Numbered from the stretch's first letter, positions 42,595 through 51,643 are shown. The stretch: DNA of 64,000 nt from CAZISM01 sp964541895 (GCA_964541895.1 CAZISM010000001.1:87990-151989); one strand, 5' to 3'. A program made the numbers and translations. The notes: generated by a model from the letters alone, not told the origin.

Positions 42595-43623
42595 ATGAAC
42601 ATGAAAGCATTGGTTAAAAAATTTCCTGAACCGGGGCTGTGGATGGAAGAGGTGCCGGTTCCTGCCTGCGGCAACAACGATCTGCTTATCAAAGTGACGC
42701 ACACCTCGATTTGCGGCACCGATCTGCACATCTACAAATGGGATGAATGGTCGCAACGAACCATTAAAACGCCTCTGGTCATCGGCCATGAATTCTCCGG
42801 TATCATTGTCGAAAAGGGCGTCAACGTGTCCGGGTACGAGATCGGCGAACGGGTTTCCGGCGAAGGCCATCTCGTGTGCGGCGTCTGCCGCAGCTGTCGA
42901 GCCGGCCGTCGCCATCTCTGTACCAACACCGTCGGCGTGGGCGTGCACCGCAACGGCTGTTTTGCCGAATATCTGGCGTTGCCGTATGTCAATGCCTGGC
43001 ATATCCATCCCAGCATTCCTTCGCCCATCGCTTCTTTTTTTGATCCGTTCGGCAATGCCACCCATTCCGCCCTCTCTTTTGATATGGTCGGCGAGGACGT
43101 GCTCATCACCGGCGCCGGCCCGATCGGCTGCATGGCGGCAGCGATCTGCCGGCATGTCGGTGCCCGCAATGTGGTGGTTACCGATGTGAACGAATATAGA
43201 CTGAATCTGGCACGTAAGATGGGCGCCACCCGGGCGATCAACATCAGCCAGACGACGATCGAACAGTGCCGCCAGGAACTGGAAATGGTGGGATTCGATA
43301 TCGGCCTGGAAATGTCCGGCAGTCCGGCTGCTTTTGAAAGCATGCTGGAAAACATGTATCACGGCGGCCGCATCGCTCTGCTGGGCATCCTGCCGGCGAG
43401 CACGCAGATCAACTGGGATCAGGTCATTTTTAAGGGCCTGCACATCAAGGGCATCTATGGCAGGGAAATATTTGAGACCTGGTACAAAATGCAAACCATG
43501 CTGCAGAGCGGGCTGGATATCTCGCCGGTTATGACCCATCGTTTAAAATTCGACGATTTTCTTACCGGCTTTGAGGCCATGGCATCGGGGCAGAGCGGTA
43601 AAGTGGTTCTTGAATTGGAGTGA
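42595..43623 (+). CDS. tdh: L-threonine 3-dehydrogenase
   Basis: 342 residues. ATG 42595 is chosen because GAGGA ends five bases before it; in-frame ATGs at 42583 and 42601 also exist. It follows E. coli Tdh closely: catalytic-zinc SICGTDLHIYKWDEW, structural-zinc CGVCRSCRAGRRHLC, FDPFGNATHSALSFD, NAD-binding GAGPIGCMAA and FKGLHIKGIYGRE. It oxidises threonine to 2-amino-3-ketobutyrate. kbl begins two bases after its stop, so the pair converts threonine to glycine and acetyl-CoA. Confidence 0.96.
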   Translation: MNMKALVKKFPEPGLWMEEVPVPACGNNDLLIKVTHTSICGTDLHIYKWDEWSQRTIKTPLVIGHEFSGIIVEKGVNVSGYEIGERVSGEGHLVCGVCRSCRAGRRHLCTNTVGVGVHRNGCFAEYLALPYVNAWHIHPSIPSPIASFFDPFGNATHSALSFDMVGEDVLITGAGPIGCMAAAICRHVGARNVVVTDVNEYRLNLARKMGATRAINISQTTIEQCRQELEMVGFDIGLEMSGSPAAFESMLENMYHGGRIALLGILPASTQINWDQVIFKGLHIKGIYGREIFETWYKMQTMLQSGLDISPVMTHRLKFDDFLTGFEAMASGQSGKVVLELE

Positions 43624-43625
43624 TT

Positions 43626-44816
43626 ATGTATACCAAACTGAAAAATGAACTGCAGGCCGGTCTGGAAGAGATCCGCCAGGCCGGGCTATACAAAAAAGAG
43701 CGCGTGATCACCACTCCGCAAGGAGCAGCCATTAAAGTCAGCAGCGGCGAAGAGGTGATCAACTTCTGCGCCAACAACTATCTCGGCCTGGCCAACCATC
43801 CCCGGGTTGTGGCAGCAGCCCATGCGGCGCTGGACCGTTGGGGCTATGGCCTCTCTTCGGTCCGCTTTATCTGCGGCACCCAGGAGATCCATAAGCAGCT
43901 TGAACGCAAAGTGGCCGAATTCCTGCAAACGGACGATACCATCCTCTATGCCGCCTGCTTTGATGCCAACGGCGGCGTGTTTGAACCGTTCATGACGCAA
44001 GAGTGCGCCATTATCACCGATGCGCTCAACCACGCTTCCATTATCGACGGCATCCGCCTGGCTAAAGCGTCCAGATACATCTATCAGCACGCGGATATGA
44101 ACGATCTCGAAGAGAAACTAAAAGAGACGCAAGCAGCCAGGATCCGTTTGATCGCCACCGACGGGGTCTTTTCCATGGACGGTGACATCGCCCCGCTGGC
44201 AGAGATCTGTAGACTGGCGGAACACTATGACAGCCTGGTCATGGTGGATGACAGCCATGCCACCGGCTTTATGGGCAAATCAGGCCGCGGCACCATCGAA
44301 CACTGCCAGGTCATGGGACGGGTGGATGTGATCACCACGACCTTTGGCAAGGCGCTCGGCGGCGCCATGGGTGGATGCGTTTCCGGCCGCAGCGAGATGA
44401 TAGAGTTCCTGCGGCAAAAAAGCCGGCCGTATTTATTTTCCAACACTCTGTCACCCGTGGTGACGGCCACGACCCTGGCGGTGCTGGAGATGCTCTCAGA
44501 GACAACCGCTTTGCGCGACAAGTTGGAAAAGAGCACACTCTATTTTCGTGAACAGATGACGGCCAACGGCTTTGATATCCGGCCGGGTGTTCATCCCATC
44601 GTGCCCATCATGCTGTATGATGAAAAACTCGCCCATGCCATGGCGGACGAAATGCTGAAGGAAGGCATCTATGTGATCGGGTTCAGCTTCCCGGTGGTGC
44701 CCAAAGGCAAAGCGCGCATCCGCGTGCAAATCTCCGCCGCTCACGAACCGGAACATCTGGATCGAGCTCTGCAGGGATTCTATTCGGTCGGCAAGCGCCT
44801 TGGCATCGTTCACTGA
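43626..44816 (+). CDS. kbl: Glycine C-acetyltransferase (2-amino-3-ketobutyrate CoA ligase)
   Basis: 396 residues. ATG 43626 follows GGAG by five bases; a GTG at 43620 overlaps tdh. An alpha-oxoamine synthase: INFCANNYLGLANHP, a VMVDDSHATGF pair for PLP contact and the PLP lysine in TTFGKALGGAMGG. It cleaves 2-amino-3-ketobutyrate with CoA to glycine and acetyl-CoA, completing the pathway begun by tdh. A terminator hairpin follows at 44862. Confidence 0.96.
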   Translation: MYTKLKNELQAGLEEIRQAGLYKKERVITTPQGAAIKVSSGEEVINFCANNYLGLANHPRVVAAAHAALDRWGYGLSSVRFICGTQEIHKQLERKVAEFLQTDDTILYAACFDANGGVFEPFMTQECAIITDALNHASIIDGIRLAKASRYIYQHADMNDLEEKLKETQAARIRLIATDGVFSMDGDIAPLAEICRLAEHYDSLVMVDDSHATGFMGKSGRGTIEHCQVMGRVDVITTTFGKALGGAMGGCVSGRSEMIEFLRQKSRPYLFSNTLSPVVTATTLAVLEMLSETTALRDKLEKSTLYFREQMTANGFDIRPGVHPIVPIMLYDEKLAHAMADEMLKEGIYVIGFSFPVVPKGKARIRVQISAAHEPEHLDRALQGFYSVGKRLGIVH

Positions 44817-44861
44817 CATTTGATTTCGAAATAGTAACATCGATTTCAGTTTTGCTTTTAC

Positions 44862-44914
44862 AGCCCTGTTCTCTTTTTGTTTTAGAAAAAAGGACAGGGC
44901 TAATTTATTATTTA
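44862..44914 (+). terminator. Terminator after kbl
   Basis: AGCCCTGT (44862-44869) pairs with ACAGGGCT (44894-44901). Inside, CTTTTT and AAAAA extend the stem, and an AT-rich tract AATTTATTATTTATC follows. The T-tract is imperfect, but the stem is long. Confidence 0.7.
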
Positions 44915-44938
44915 TCAACACTGTATTTGCCATGATCC

Positions 44939-44954
44939 TGGCACGTCTCTTGCA
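44939..44954 (+). promoter_or_regulatory. Sigma-54 (RpoN) promoter
   Basis: TGGCACG-TCTC-TTGCA matches the -24/-12 consensus (TGGCACG-N4-TTGCW) at every position. Transcription would start near 44965, just ahead of AAGGAGG at 44968 and ATG 44979. No activator gene with a AAA+ sigma-54 domain is in the window. Confidence 0.85.
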
Positions 44955-44978
44955 TGATAGCCACAAAAAGGAGGTATT

Positions 44979-45413
44979 ATGCGCAAGCTGACCGGATTGC
45001 TGTTGCTGTTATGGCTGACGTCCAATGGTATGGCCGATGTGCTCATCACAGCTGCTAACAAAAGGATAAAAGGCAAATTGTCTTATATCGGCGAAGGGTA
45101 TATAGAGTTCGAGGTCGAAACCAAAGACGGCAGCGGTGAATGGAAAAAAATCGACAAAAAGGAGATACTGGTTATTCTTGACGAGCAGAAAAAAATTATG
45201 TATCCCCGCGACAAGTATGATGAGATAGCGCTCAATTATGGCAAAGTTAGACTGCGCACGGCCCAGGATGTACAACGTTACAAAGAGCGCAAGACCGAAA
45301 ATCTGTCCGTGCAAAAAATCAACGAGCAAAAGGAGAAGAACCGTTTTAAAGTGGCTGCTGTCATCGGCAGCCTGGGCGGCCTCATGGCCTGGGCCTTTTT
45401 GCAGGGCGACTAG
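44979..45413 (+). CDS. Unknown exported protein with C-terminal membrane span, sigma-54-driven
   Basis: 144 residues, not recognised. A signal peptide (MRKLTGLLLLLWLTSNGMA) precedes a beta-rich stretch (VLITAANKRIKGKLSYIGEG, then YIEFEVETKDGSGEWKKIDK) resembling a small Sm/SH3-like barrel. A charged helix (RLRTAQDVQRYKERKTENLS) follows, then a C-terminal hydrophobic segment (VAAVIGSLGGLMAWAFL). Predicted periplasmic, possibly anchored at both ends. Excellent ribosome-binding site AAGGAGG. Alone between kbl and ispG, it has its own sigma-54 promoter, which suggests conditional expression (nitrogen, surface or envelope signals). Confidence 0.75.
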   Translation: MRKLTGLLLLLWLTSNGMADVLITAANKRIKGKLSYIGEGYIEFEVETKDGSGEWKKIDKKEILVILDEQKKIMYPRDKYDEIALNYGKVRLRTAQDVQRYKERKTENLSVQKINEQKEKNRFKVAAVIGSLGGLMAWAFLQGD

Positions 45414-45546
45414 GGCCCTGCCCTTTGGCGTGTTTTACCAACCTGGCTCTCTTCTCATCGCGCCCTTTCCAGAAAAGCCTTGATTTTACCCTCTATTTTT
45501 ATTAAAATTCAGTTTATAATTTTCAGCAGAGGAACGAGGAGGTCGT

Positions 45547-46611
45547 GTGTCTCGTTCGACACAAAGCGTTCGTATCGGCAATGTGGCCATCGGCCATGGT
45601 GCGCCCATTGCCATACAGTCCATGACCAATACCCGCACCGAAGATGTGGCTGCCACCGTAGCCCAAATCCAGCGGCTTCGGGAGGCGGGCTGTCATATCG
45701 TCAGAATAGCGGTGCCCAACCAGGCCGCCGTGGCGGCGTTTGCCGAGATTCGCAACCTGGTCAAGGCGCCGCTGGTCGCTGATATTCATTTCGATTATCG
45801 CCTGGCTCTGGCCAGCATGGACGCCGGGGCGGATAAAATCAGGATCAATCCGGGCAATATAGGCGGCAAGGAGAGACTGCAGCAGGTCATCCGCAAGGCG
45901 GTTGAATCCAGGATACCGATCCGTATCGGCGTCAATTCAGGGTCGCTGGAAAAGGATATTCTTAACGAAGAGGGCGGCCCGACGGTCAACGGCCTGGTGC
46001 GGTCCGCATTGCGCCAGATCGAGGTGTGTCGGGAGCTCGGCGCGACCGCTCTGGTGGTGTCTCTGAAATCTTCAGATGTCCGGCAAACCATAGCCGCGTA
46101 TGAGAGTTTTTCACAGCAATCCAACGTGCCGCTGCACATCGGCCTGACCGAAGCAGGCACGGTCAAAAGCGGCACCATAAAATCCAGCGTGGCGATCGGC
46201 GCCCTGCTCTATAAGGATATCGGCGATACCGTCAGAGTATCGTTGACCGGCGATCCGGTGGAAGAGGTCTTTGTTGCTCAGGAAATACTGAAAAGCCTGA
46301 AACTGGCGTCCGGGGTCAATATCATATCCTGTCCGACCTGCAGCCGCACCGAGGTTGATCTGGTTACGGTTGCGGAAGAGGTGCAACGGCGCCTGTCCGC
46401 ACTGACCGAGTCCATCACCGTGGCGGTCATGGGCTGCGAGGTCAATGGCCCCGGTGAAGCCCGGCACGCCGATGTCGGCGTCGCCTGCGGCAAACATGCG
46501 GCCATCCTCTTTCGTCGAGGTGAAATTTTGCGCAAGATCCCCGAACAGGCGATCGTCGATGAGCTGGTCGCCGAAGTACTGCGTTTTCGGGATGAGCCGA
46601 AGGACCGCTAG
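45547..46611 (+). CDS. ispG: 4-hydroxy-3-methylbut-2-en-1-yl diphosphate synthase
   Basis: 354 residues with a GTG start at 45547, preceded by ACGAGGAGG. The two halves are clear: a TIM barrel (IAIQSMTNTRTEDVAATV, ADIHFDYRLA, KIRINPGN) and a C-terminal [4Fe-4S] domain with SCPTCSRTEVDL and CEVNGPGEA. It catalyses the penultimate step of the MEP isoprenoid pathway. At about 350 residues it is the short two-domain bacterial form. The PfkB gene begins four bases after its stop. Confidence 0.96.
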   Translation: MSRSTQSVRIGNVAIGHGAPIAIQSMTNTRTEDVAATVAQIQRLREAGCHIVRIAVPNQAAVAAFAEIRNLVKAPLVADIHFDYRLALASMDAGADKIRINPGNIGGKERLQQVIRKAVESRIPIRIGVNSGSLEKDILNEEGGPTVNGLVRSALRQIEVCRELGATALVVSLKSSDVRQTIAAYESFSQQSNVPLHIGLTEAGTVKSGTIKSSVAIGALLYKDIGDTVRVSLTGDPVEEVFVAQEILKSLKLASGVNIISCPTCSRTEVDLVTVAEEVQRRLSALTESITVAVMGCEVNGPGEARHADVGVACGKHAAILFRRGEILRKIPEQAIVDELVAEVLRFRDEPKDR

Positions 46612-46615
46612 TCCC

Positions 46616-47530
46616 ATGATCGATTGCGTCGGATTAGGGCTGACGGTTCTTGACCAGTTGGGTGTTATGGAGCGCTTTCCGGAACCCAACAGCAAAAACG
46701 TGCTCTCCTCCTTGACGGTGCAGGGGGGAGGACCGGTTGCAACCGCCCTGGCCATGCTGGCCCGGCTGGGCAAGCGCTGCAGCCTGGTTACAGCGCTCGG
46801 CGACGATCCCGATGGCCGTTTTTTGCAGCAGGAGTTGCACTCGTTGAACGTTGATACGGCGTTCAGCAAGATCTCTGCCTGTCGAACGCCGAGAGCGTTC
46901 ATCCTGGTGGATCAAAGCAACAGTGAGCGCACGGTGTTTCTTCACCGTGATCCCCGATGCGCCATCACTGCGGCGGACATCAGCGCGCAGCCGTATGACC
47001 ACTGCCGTCTGTTACATATCGACGGCCATTATCCCGAAGCAGACTTTAAGGCCGCCGAGCAGGTGCATCGTGGCGGCGGTCAAGTGTCCATAGATCTGGG
47101 CAGCAATCGCAGAGTGGATCCGGCCCTGCTGGAGCTGTGCGACATCATTGTGGTCAGCGAAGCGTACGCCGCCGGCCAGATCGCCGGCGATCTTGAATCC
47201 GGGCTGGAAAAACTATTTACGGGTAATGCAAAATGGGTCGCTATAACCTGCGGCGTCAGAGGCAGCTATTTTTTTGACGGCAACCAGCACCTTTTTCAAC
47301 CGGCCTTTCCGGTTGCCGCTACCGACAGCACCGGAGCAGGTGATGTGTTCCATGGCGCTATCCTGTACGCGGTTTTGCAGAATTTTACCCTTGCTGAAGC
47401 GGCCGTATTCGCTGCGGCGGCCGCGGCCATCAAATGCCAGAGTGTCGGCCGCACTCAGGGTATGGCTGATCTGCAACAGATTAAGCAGTTTTTGAATATC
47501 CACCGAATACCCATCCCATTTCCAGGTTGA
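46616..47530 (+). CDS. PfkB-family sugar kinase
   Basis: 304 residues from ATG 46616; no strong ribosome-binding site, and the gap from ispG is four bases, so coupling is likely. The N-terminal glycine-rich GGGPVATALAMLARLG and C-terminal DSTGAGDVFHGAIL (catalytic Asp) are the PfkB signatures. Members phosphorylate ribose, fructose, 2-keto-3-deoxygluconate, adenosine and related substrates; the specificity here is unknown. A role for KDG kinase in uronate use would suit the lyases at 0.7-12.5 kb, but that is speculative. Confidence 0.9.
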   Translation: MIDCVGLGLTVLDQLGVMERFPEPNSKNVLSSLTVQGGGPVATALAMLARLGKRCSLVTALGDDPDGRFLQQELHSLNVDTAFSKISACRTPRAFILVDQSNSERTVFLHRDPRCAITAADISAQPYDHCRLLHIDGHYPEADFKAAEQVHRGGGQVSIDLGSNRRVDPALLELCDIIVVSEAYAAGQIAGDLESGLEKLFTGNAKWVAITCGVRGSYFFDGNQHLFQPAFPVAATDSTGAGDVFHGAILYAVLQNFTLAEAAVFAAAAAAIKCQSVGRTQGMADLQQIKQFLNIHRIPIPFPG

Positions 47531-47541
47531 AAGGAGTTACC

Positions 47542-48060
47542 ATGAGAAAGAGCTTTGCGCTCCTGTTCTGCATGCTTGCCGTCGCGGCCGCCGCCATGGC
47601 CCAGGCTAAAGCACCAGCCGCTAAAAAGTATCTAAAGGCAGACCAGGAAGCGATCACCAACGCCGCCAGCAACGGTCAGACCATCGGCATCATCGCGAAA
47701 GGAACCGAGCTTTCGGTTTTGGAAGAGACCACCACCATGGCCAAGGTGCAGATCACGGCTTGGATACCTAAAGCCAATTTAAGCATTACCAGGCCCTTAC
47801 GCGCCCTGCATCTCGCGGTTAAAACAAAGGCGGAGGCGGAGGCCGTGCTCGCCGAACTGAACGCCGGCAAAGATTTTGTCGAGTTGGTCAAACAAAAATC
47901 CATTTTGCCGAATGCCGCCAAAGGCGGCGATCTGGGCTATTTTAACAAGGGCGATTTCGATATAAAGATTGAAACCGCCATAGAGGCTTTGACCATCAAT
48001 CAGATCAGCCCCATCGTCGAGACCAGTTTCGGATACAATATCTTTAAGCGCATTCAGTAA
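47542..48060 (+). CDS. Small exported parvulin-type peptidyl-prolyl isomerase with SH3-like N-terminus
   Basis: 172 residues from ATG 47542 (AAAGGAG upstream). A signal peptide (MRKSFALLFCMLAVAAAAMA) precedes an SH3b-like stretch (IIAKGTELSVLEETTTMAKV) and a complete PPIC domain (LHLAVKTKAEAEAVLAELNA, GGDLGYFNKGD, ISPIVETSFGYNIFKRI). The usual second active-site His (FGYHI) is Asn. It is probably a periplasmic folding helper, possibly a weak isomerase. Confidence 0.8.
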   Translation: MRKSFALLFCMLAVAAAAMAQAKAPAAKKYLKADQEAITNAASNGQTIGIIAKGTELSVLEETTTMAKVQITAWIPKANLSITRPLRALHLAVKTKAEAEAVLAELNAGKDFVELVKQKSILPNAAKGGDLGYFNKGDFDIKIETAIEALTINQISPIVETSFGYNIFKRIQ

Positions 48061-48079
48061 TCATTCCTGCGGGGCGGCT

Positions 48080-48769
48080 ATGAAGGATCTGCGCGTGCTG
48101 GTGGCTATTCCGGCGTGGAACGAAGCCGCCCACCTCGACGAACTGTTGCAGAGTATATCGGAGATCATGGCCGTGCGAGACATCCTCGTGATCGACGACG
48201 GCTCTACCGATCGTACCCGGGACATCGCCAGCTCACGTTCTGTGCATCTGGCGGTGCATGAGCGTAATAGAGGCAAAGGGGCGTGTCTTAAAACCGCATT
48301 ACGTTGGGCGCGTCAGCAGCACTACGACTGGATTCTTTTTCTCGATGGCGACGGCCAACACGAGCCCCGTTTTATTCCGGATTTTATGGAAGCGATGCGA
48401 AGCGGGCGCTTTGATGTTCTTTTAGGCAACCGCCAGGCTCGCGGCCGCTGCATGCCCTGGCATCGTCGTGTCAGCAACCGGCTTTCCTCCGCGATGGTGT
48501 CGTTGTTGACATTCCCGATACCGATCGCCGACTCGCAGTGCGGCTTTAGAGGCGTCCGCCTGCAGCACTGCGATCCGGAATGGTTCAGGGAGGATGGTTT
48601 TCAATTTGAAACCGAATTTATCCTGATCCTGGTGCGGCGCGGCTGCCGTTTTGGGGAGGTGCCGATTTCCACCTGTTACCATTCGACCGTAAGCCGTATC
48701 GCTATCGTCAGTGATACCATCCGTTTTTTGGCTGTAATTCTACGGCATATCGGTAAAGGCCGTAGTTAG
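48080..48769 (+). CDS. Family-2 glycosyltransferase (dolichyl-phosphate-mannose-synthase-like)
   Basis: 229 residues, GT-A fold only, with no membrane spans. VAIPAWNEAAHLDELL, VIDDGSTDRT and LDGDGQHEP (metal-binding Asp residues) are clear, followed by ADSQCGFRG and GFQFETEFIL. It transfers a sugar from a nucleotide donor, often to a lipid carrier. It is the last plus-strand protein gene before tRNA-Pro and follows the parvulin gene by 19 bases. Confidence 0.9.
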   Translation: MKDLRVLVAIPAWNEAAHLDELLQSISEIMAVRDILVIDDGSTDRTRDIASSRSVHLAVHERNRGKGACLKTALRWARQQHYDWILFLDGDGQHEPRFIPDFMEAMRSGRFDVLLGNRQARGRCMPWHRRVSNRLSSAMVSLLTFPIPIADSQCGFRGVRLQHCDPEWFREDGFQFETEFILILVRRGCRFGEVPISTCYHSTVSRIAIVSDTIRFLAVILRHIGKGRS

Positions 48770-48779
48770 AATTTTTCCC

Positions 48780-48808
48780 TTGTATTAAAAGAATTTTTTT
48801 CGTAATAT
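48780..48808 (+). promoter_or_regulatory. Promoter of tRNA-Pro
   Basis: TTGTAT (48780-48785) and TAATAT (48803-48808), 17 bases apart, end 11 bases before the tRNA 5' end. Confidence 0.5.
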
Positions 48809-48819
48809 ATATGACTTTG

Positions 48820-48895
48820 CGGGGCGTAGCGCAGTCCGGTTTAGCGCGCCTGCTTCGGGAGCAGGAGGCCGGTGGTTCGAATCCACTCGCCCCGA
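48820..48895 (+). tRNA. tRNA-Pro (anticodon CGG)
   Basis: The acceptor CGGGGCG pairs with CGCCCCG at 48888-48894. The anticodon stem CCTGC/GCAGG encloses loop TTCGGGA with CGG at 48856-48858, and the T arm GTGG-TTCGAAT-CCAC is standard. The discriminator is A, and the CCA end is not encoded (ACCG follows). Confidence 0.95.
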
Positions 48896-48899
48896 CCGT

Positions 48900-48936
48900 A
48901 AGGCCAGCTCGATTTCGAGGTGGCCTTTTCTGTTTG
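48900..48936 (+). terminator. Terminator after tRNA-Pro
   Basis: AAGGCCA (48900-48906) pairs with TGGCCTT (48921-48927), with an inner CTCG/CGAG stem, followed by TTCTGTTTG. It is a long stem directly after the tRNA. Confidence 0.85.
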
Positions 48937-48957
48937 TGCACCGCAAAACGGGATTGC

Positions 48958-48986
48958 TTGATTTTTATGAAAAATATATGTATGTT
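48958..48986 (+). promoter_or_regulatory. Candidate promoter of leuS
   Basis: TTGATT (48958-48963) and TATGTT (48981-48986), 17 bases apart, lie between the tRNA terminator and leuS. Moderate match only. Confidence 0.4.
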
Positions 48987-49021
48987 ACGATTTAATGTAA
49001 ATGACAAGCAAGGACAAGGCG

Positions 49022-51478
49022 ATGATACCAGAGTACACCTTTAAAGAGATCGAAAAGAAATGGCGCCTGAACTGGCAGACCAGCAACGTCTATCGTACCA
49101 ATTTTTCCCGTAAGGATAAAAAATTATACTGCCTGGTCATGTTCATTTACCCCTCCGGCGATCGGATGCACATCGGCCACTGGTACAACTATGCGCCGAC
49201 CGATACCTGGGCGCGATTCAAGCGCATGCAAGGCTACAATGTGTTTGAACCTATCGGCTATGACGCGTTCGGCCTGCCGGCGGAAAATTATGCCATCAAG
49301 AACAACATTCATCCGGCGGTGAGCACGGCCCACAACATCAAGCTGATCCGTGAACAGCTCAAGGCCATGGGCGCCATGTACGACTGGGATTGCGAAATCA
49401 ACACCAGCGAGCCGGAGTATTACAAATGGACGCAGTGGCTTTTTCTGCAGCTCTATAAAAACGGTCTGGCCTATCGCAAAAAAGCGGCGGCCAACTGGTG
49501 TCCGGGCTGCAAGACCGTGCTGGCCAACGAGCAGGTTGTCGACGGCCATTGCGAACGCTGCGACAACGAGGTCTTGACCAGGGACCTGGAGCAGTGGTTT
49601 TTCAAAATCACCCAGTATGCCGAACGACTGTTGGAAGGCCACGAGCGTATTCACTGGCCGGAAAAAACAATCGCCATGCAGAAGAACTGGATCGGCAAGA
49701 GCGTCGGCGCCCATATCCGATTCGAGACGGACGACGGCCGGCAGCCTATTCATGTGTTCACGACGCGCCCGGACACCTTGTGGGGCGTAACCTATATGGT
49801 GCTGGCGCCGGAACATGCGCTTGTCGAATCCCTGACCACGCCGGAAAACAGGTCGGCGGTGCAGGAGTACATTGTGCAGGCGCGCAAGCAAAAAGAGATC
49901 GAGCGCATGTCCACGGAAAAGGAAAAGACCGGAGTGTTCCTGGGCAGCTACTGCATCAATCCGGTGAACGGGGAAAAGGTGCCGATCTGGATCGCCGATT
50001 ACGTGCTGGTAACCTATGGCACCGGCGCGGTCATGGCGGTGCCGGCGCACGATCAGCGCGATTTCGAATTTGCCCGGAAATACGGCTTGCCCGTCAAAGA
50101 GGTCATATCGCCGGATGGTAATCCTGCGCAGCAGAAAATGGAAATGGCTTATGAAGACCCGGGCATTATGATCAATTCCGCCCACTTTAGCGGCACGCCC
50201 TCCAAAGAAGGTCAAGCCCGGGTCATTGATTATTTGAAGGAAAAGGGGGTAGGGGATCGCCAGGTCAATTATAAACTTCGTGACTGGCTGATCTCGCGTC
50301 AACGCTATTGGGGTGCGCCGATTCCTATAATCTATTGTGACAGTTGCGGCGAAGTGCCGTTGGCTGAAAAAGATCTGCCGGTGCTGTTGCCTGAAGACGT
50401 GGTGTTCAGCGGCAAGGGCGAATCCCCGTTATCGACCTCGCCGACGTTTGTCAATGCACCATGCCCCAGGTGCGGAAAATCCGGGCGCCGGGAAATCGAC
50501 ACCATGGACACCTTTGTCTGTTCCTCTTGGTACTATCTGCGCTTTCCGACGCCACACCTGTCAGACAAGGCGTTCGATAAAGAGATGGTGGACAGCTGGC
50601 TGCCAGTGGATCAGTATGTAGGCGGCGCTGAACATGCGGTCATGCATCTGCTCTATGCCCGGTTTTTCACCAAAGCGCTCTATGATTTTGGCCTCATTAA
50701 TTTCGACGAGCCCTTTTTACGCCTGGTGCATCAGGGCACCATCACCAACAAAGGCGCCAAGATGAGCAAATCCAGGGGGAATGTTGTAAATCCCGACAAG
50801 TTTGTCGACGAATACGGCAGCGACACCTTTCGTATGTACATGATGTTTATGGGATCTTATGAAGAGGGTGGAGACTGGTCAGACGAAGGGATCGTCGGCA
50901 TCAACCGTTTCCTGAAACGTATTTGGCGCATTGGCTGGCAAATCCTGGATAATCCCCCACAGGGAAGCGAGTCAGCGCGCTATGCTAAAGTGTTACGTCA
51001 ATTACATTACGCCATCAAGCATGCCACAATGGACCTGGAACGGTTTCATTTCAACACCTCTATCAGTCGTATCATGGAACTGGTGAACGAGATTTCGCTC
51101 TATGTGCAGGACATTTCGCCCGAGCAGCAAAACAGAGGCCTGGCTACCGAAATTCTTCCGGGCCTGGTGCAGATCTTGGCGCCGTTTGCACCTCATTTCA
51201 GCGAAGAGCTCTGGCAGGCGTGCGGAAATACGAATTCCATCTTTGACAGCAGGTGGCCTATGCACGACGAAAATCTGCTCATTGAAGCCACAGTACAGCT
51301 GGGAGTTCAGATTAACGGCAAGATCCGTGGCCAGGTTGAAGTAGCGGTTGATGCTCCGGAAAGCCAGGTCATTGCCATCACCATGGCAGATGAAAAGATT
51401 AAAGGTTATCTGGACGGCAAAACCGTGATAAAATCTGTTGTGGTGCCAAAAAAGCTTGTGAGCATTGTTGTAAAATAG
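49022..51478 (+). CDS. leuS: Leucyl-tRNA synthetase
   Basis: 818 residues from ATG 49022, giving MIPEYTFKEIEKKWRLNW, the usual LeuRS beginning; an in-frame ATG at 49001 has no ribosome-binding site. HIGH motif in YPSGDRMHIGHW, a zinc-type CPGCKTVLANEQV segment, a CP1 editing domain (TTRPDTLWGVTYMVLAPEH, GTGAVMAVPAHDQRD) and KMSKS in GAKMSKSRGNVVNP are all intact, followed by the anticodon-binding and C-terminal domains. It charges tRNA-Leu and edits mischarged norvaline or isoleucine. Confidence 0.97.
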   Translation: MIPEYTFKEIEKKWRLNWQTSNVYRTNFSRKDKKLYCLVMFIYPSGDRMHIGHWYNYAPTDTWARFKRMQGYNVFEPIGYDAFGLPAENYAIKNNIHPAVSTAHNIKLIREQLKAMGAMYDWDCEINTSEPEYYKWTQWLFLQLYKNGLAYRKKAAANWCPGCKTVLANEQVVDGHCERCDNEVLTRDLEQWFFKITQYAERLLEGHERIHWPEKTIAMQKNWIGKSVGAHIRFETDDGRQPIHVFTTRPDTLWGVTYMVLAPEHALVESLTTPENRSAVQEYIVQARKQKEIERMSTEKEKTGVFLGSYCINPVNGEKVPIWIADYVLVTYGTGAVMAVPAHDQRDFEFARKYGLPVKEVISPDGNPAQQKMEMAYEDPGIMINSAHFSGTPSKEGQARVIDYLKEKGVGDRQVNYKLRDWLISRQRYWGAPIPIIYCDSCGEVPLAEKDLPVLLPEDVVFSGKGESPLSTSPTFVNAPCPRCGKSGRREIDTMDTFVCSSWYYLRFPTPHLSDKAFDKEMVDSWLPVDQYVGGAEHAVMHLLYARFFTKALYDFGLINFDEPFLRLVHQGTITNKGAKMSKSRGNVVNPDKFVDEYGSDTFRMYMMFMGSYEEGGDWSDEGIVGINRFLKRIWRIGWQILDNPPQGSESARYAKVLRQLHYAIKHATMDLERFHFNTSISRIMELVNEISLYVQDISPEQQNRGLATEILPGLVQILAPFAPHFSEELWQACGNTNSIFDSRWPMHDENLLIEATVQLGVQINGKIRGQVEVAVDAPESQVIAITMADEKIKGYLDGKTVIKSVVVPKKLVSIVVK

Positions 51479-51503
51479 CAGGATTTCGTTAACATAAAAG
51501 TCG

Positions 51504-51534
51504 AAGGCCTGGTCATCCAGGCCTTTATCATTTT
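51504..51534 (+). terminator. Terminator after leuS (probably bidirectional)
   Basis: AAGGCCTGG pairs perfectly with CCAGGCCTT around TCAT, followed by TATCATTTT. The complement also shows CGACTTTTATG after the stem, so it may serve the convergent TPR gene as well. Confidence 0.85.
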
Positions 51535-51643
51535 AAAGCATTAGAATAACAGCATGATATAAATATGCAGAGGGTAGAGTGATCTGCTTCTATGTTAACA
51601 TAACTAATATTATGACAAAGCGGGCGTACCTGGGCTGGCCAGA

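Noticed and set aside
45492..45520. TATAAT at 45515-45520 upstream of ispG as a full promoter
   Set aside because: The -10 box is good, but the region 17 bases upstream (TCTATT) does not resemble a -35 box.
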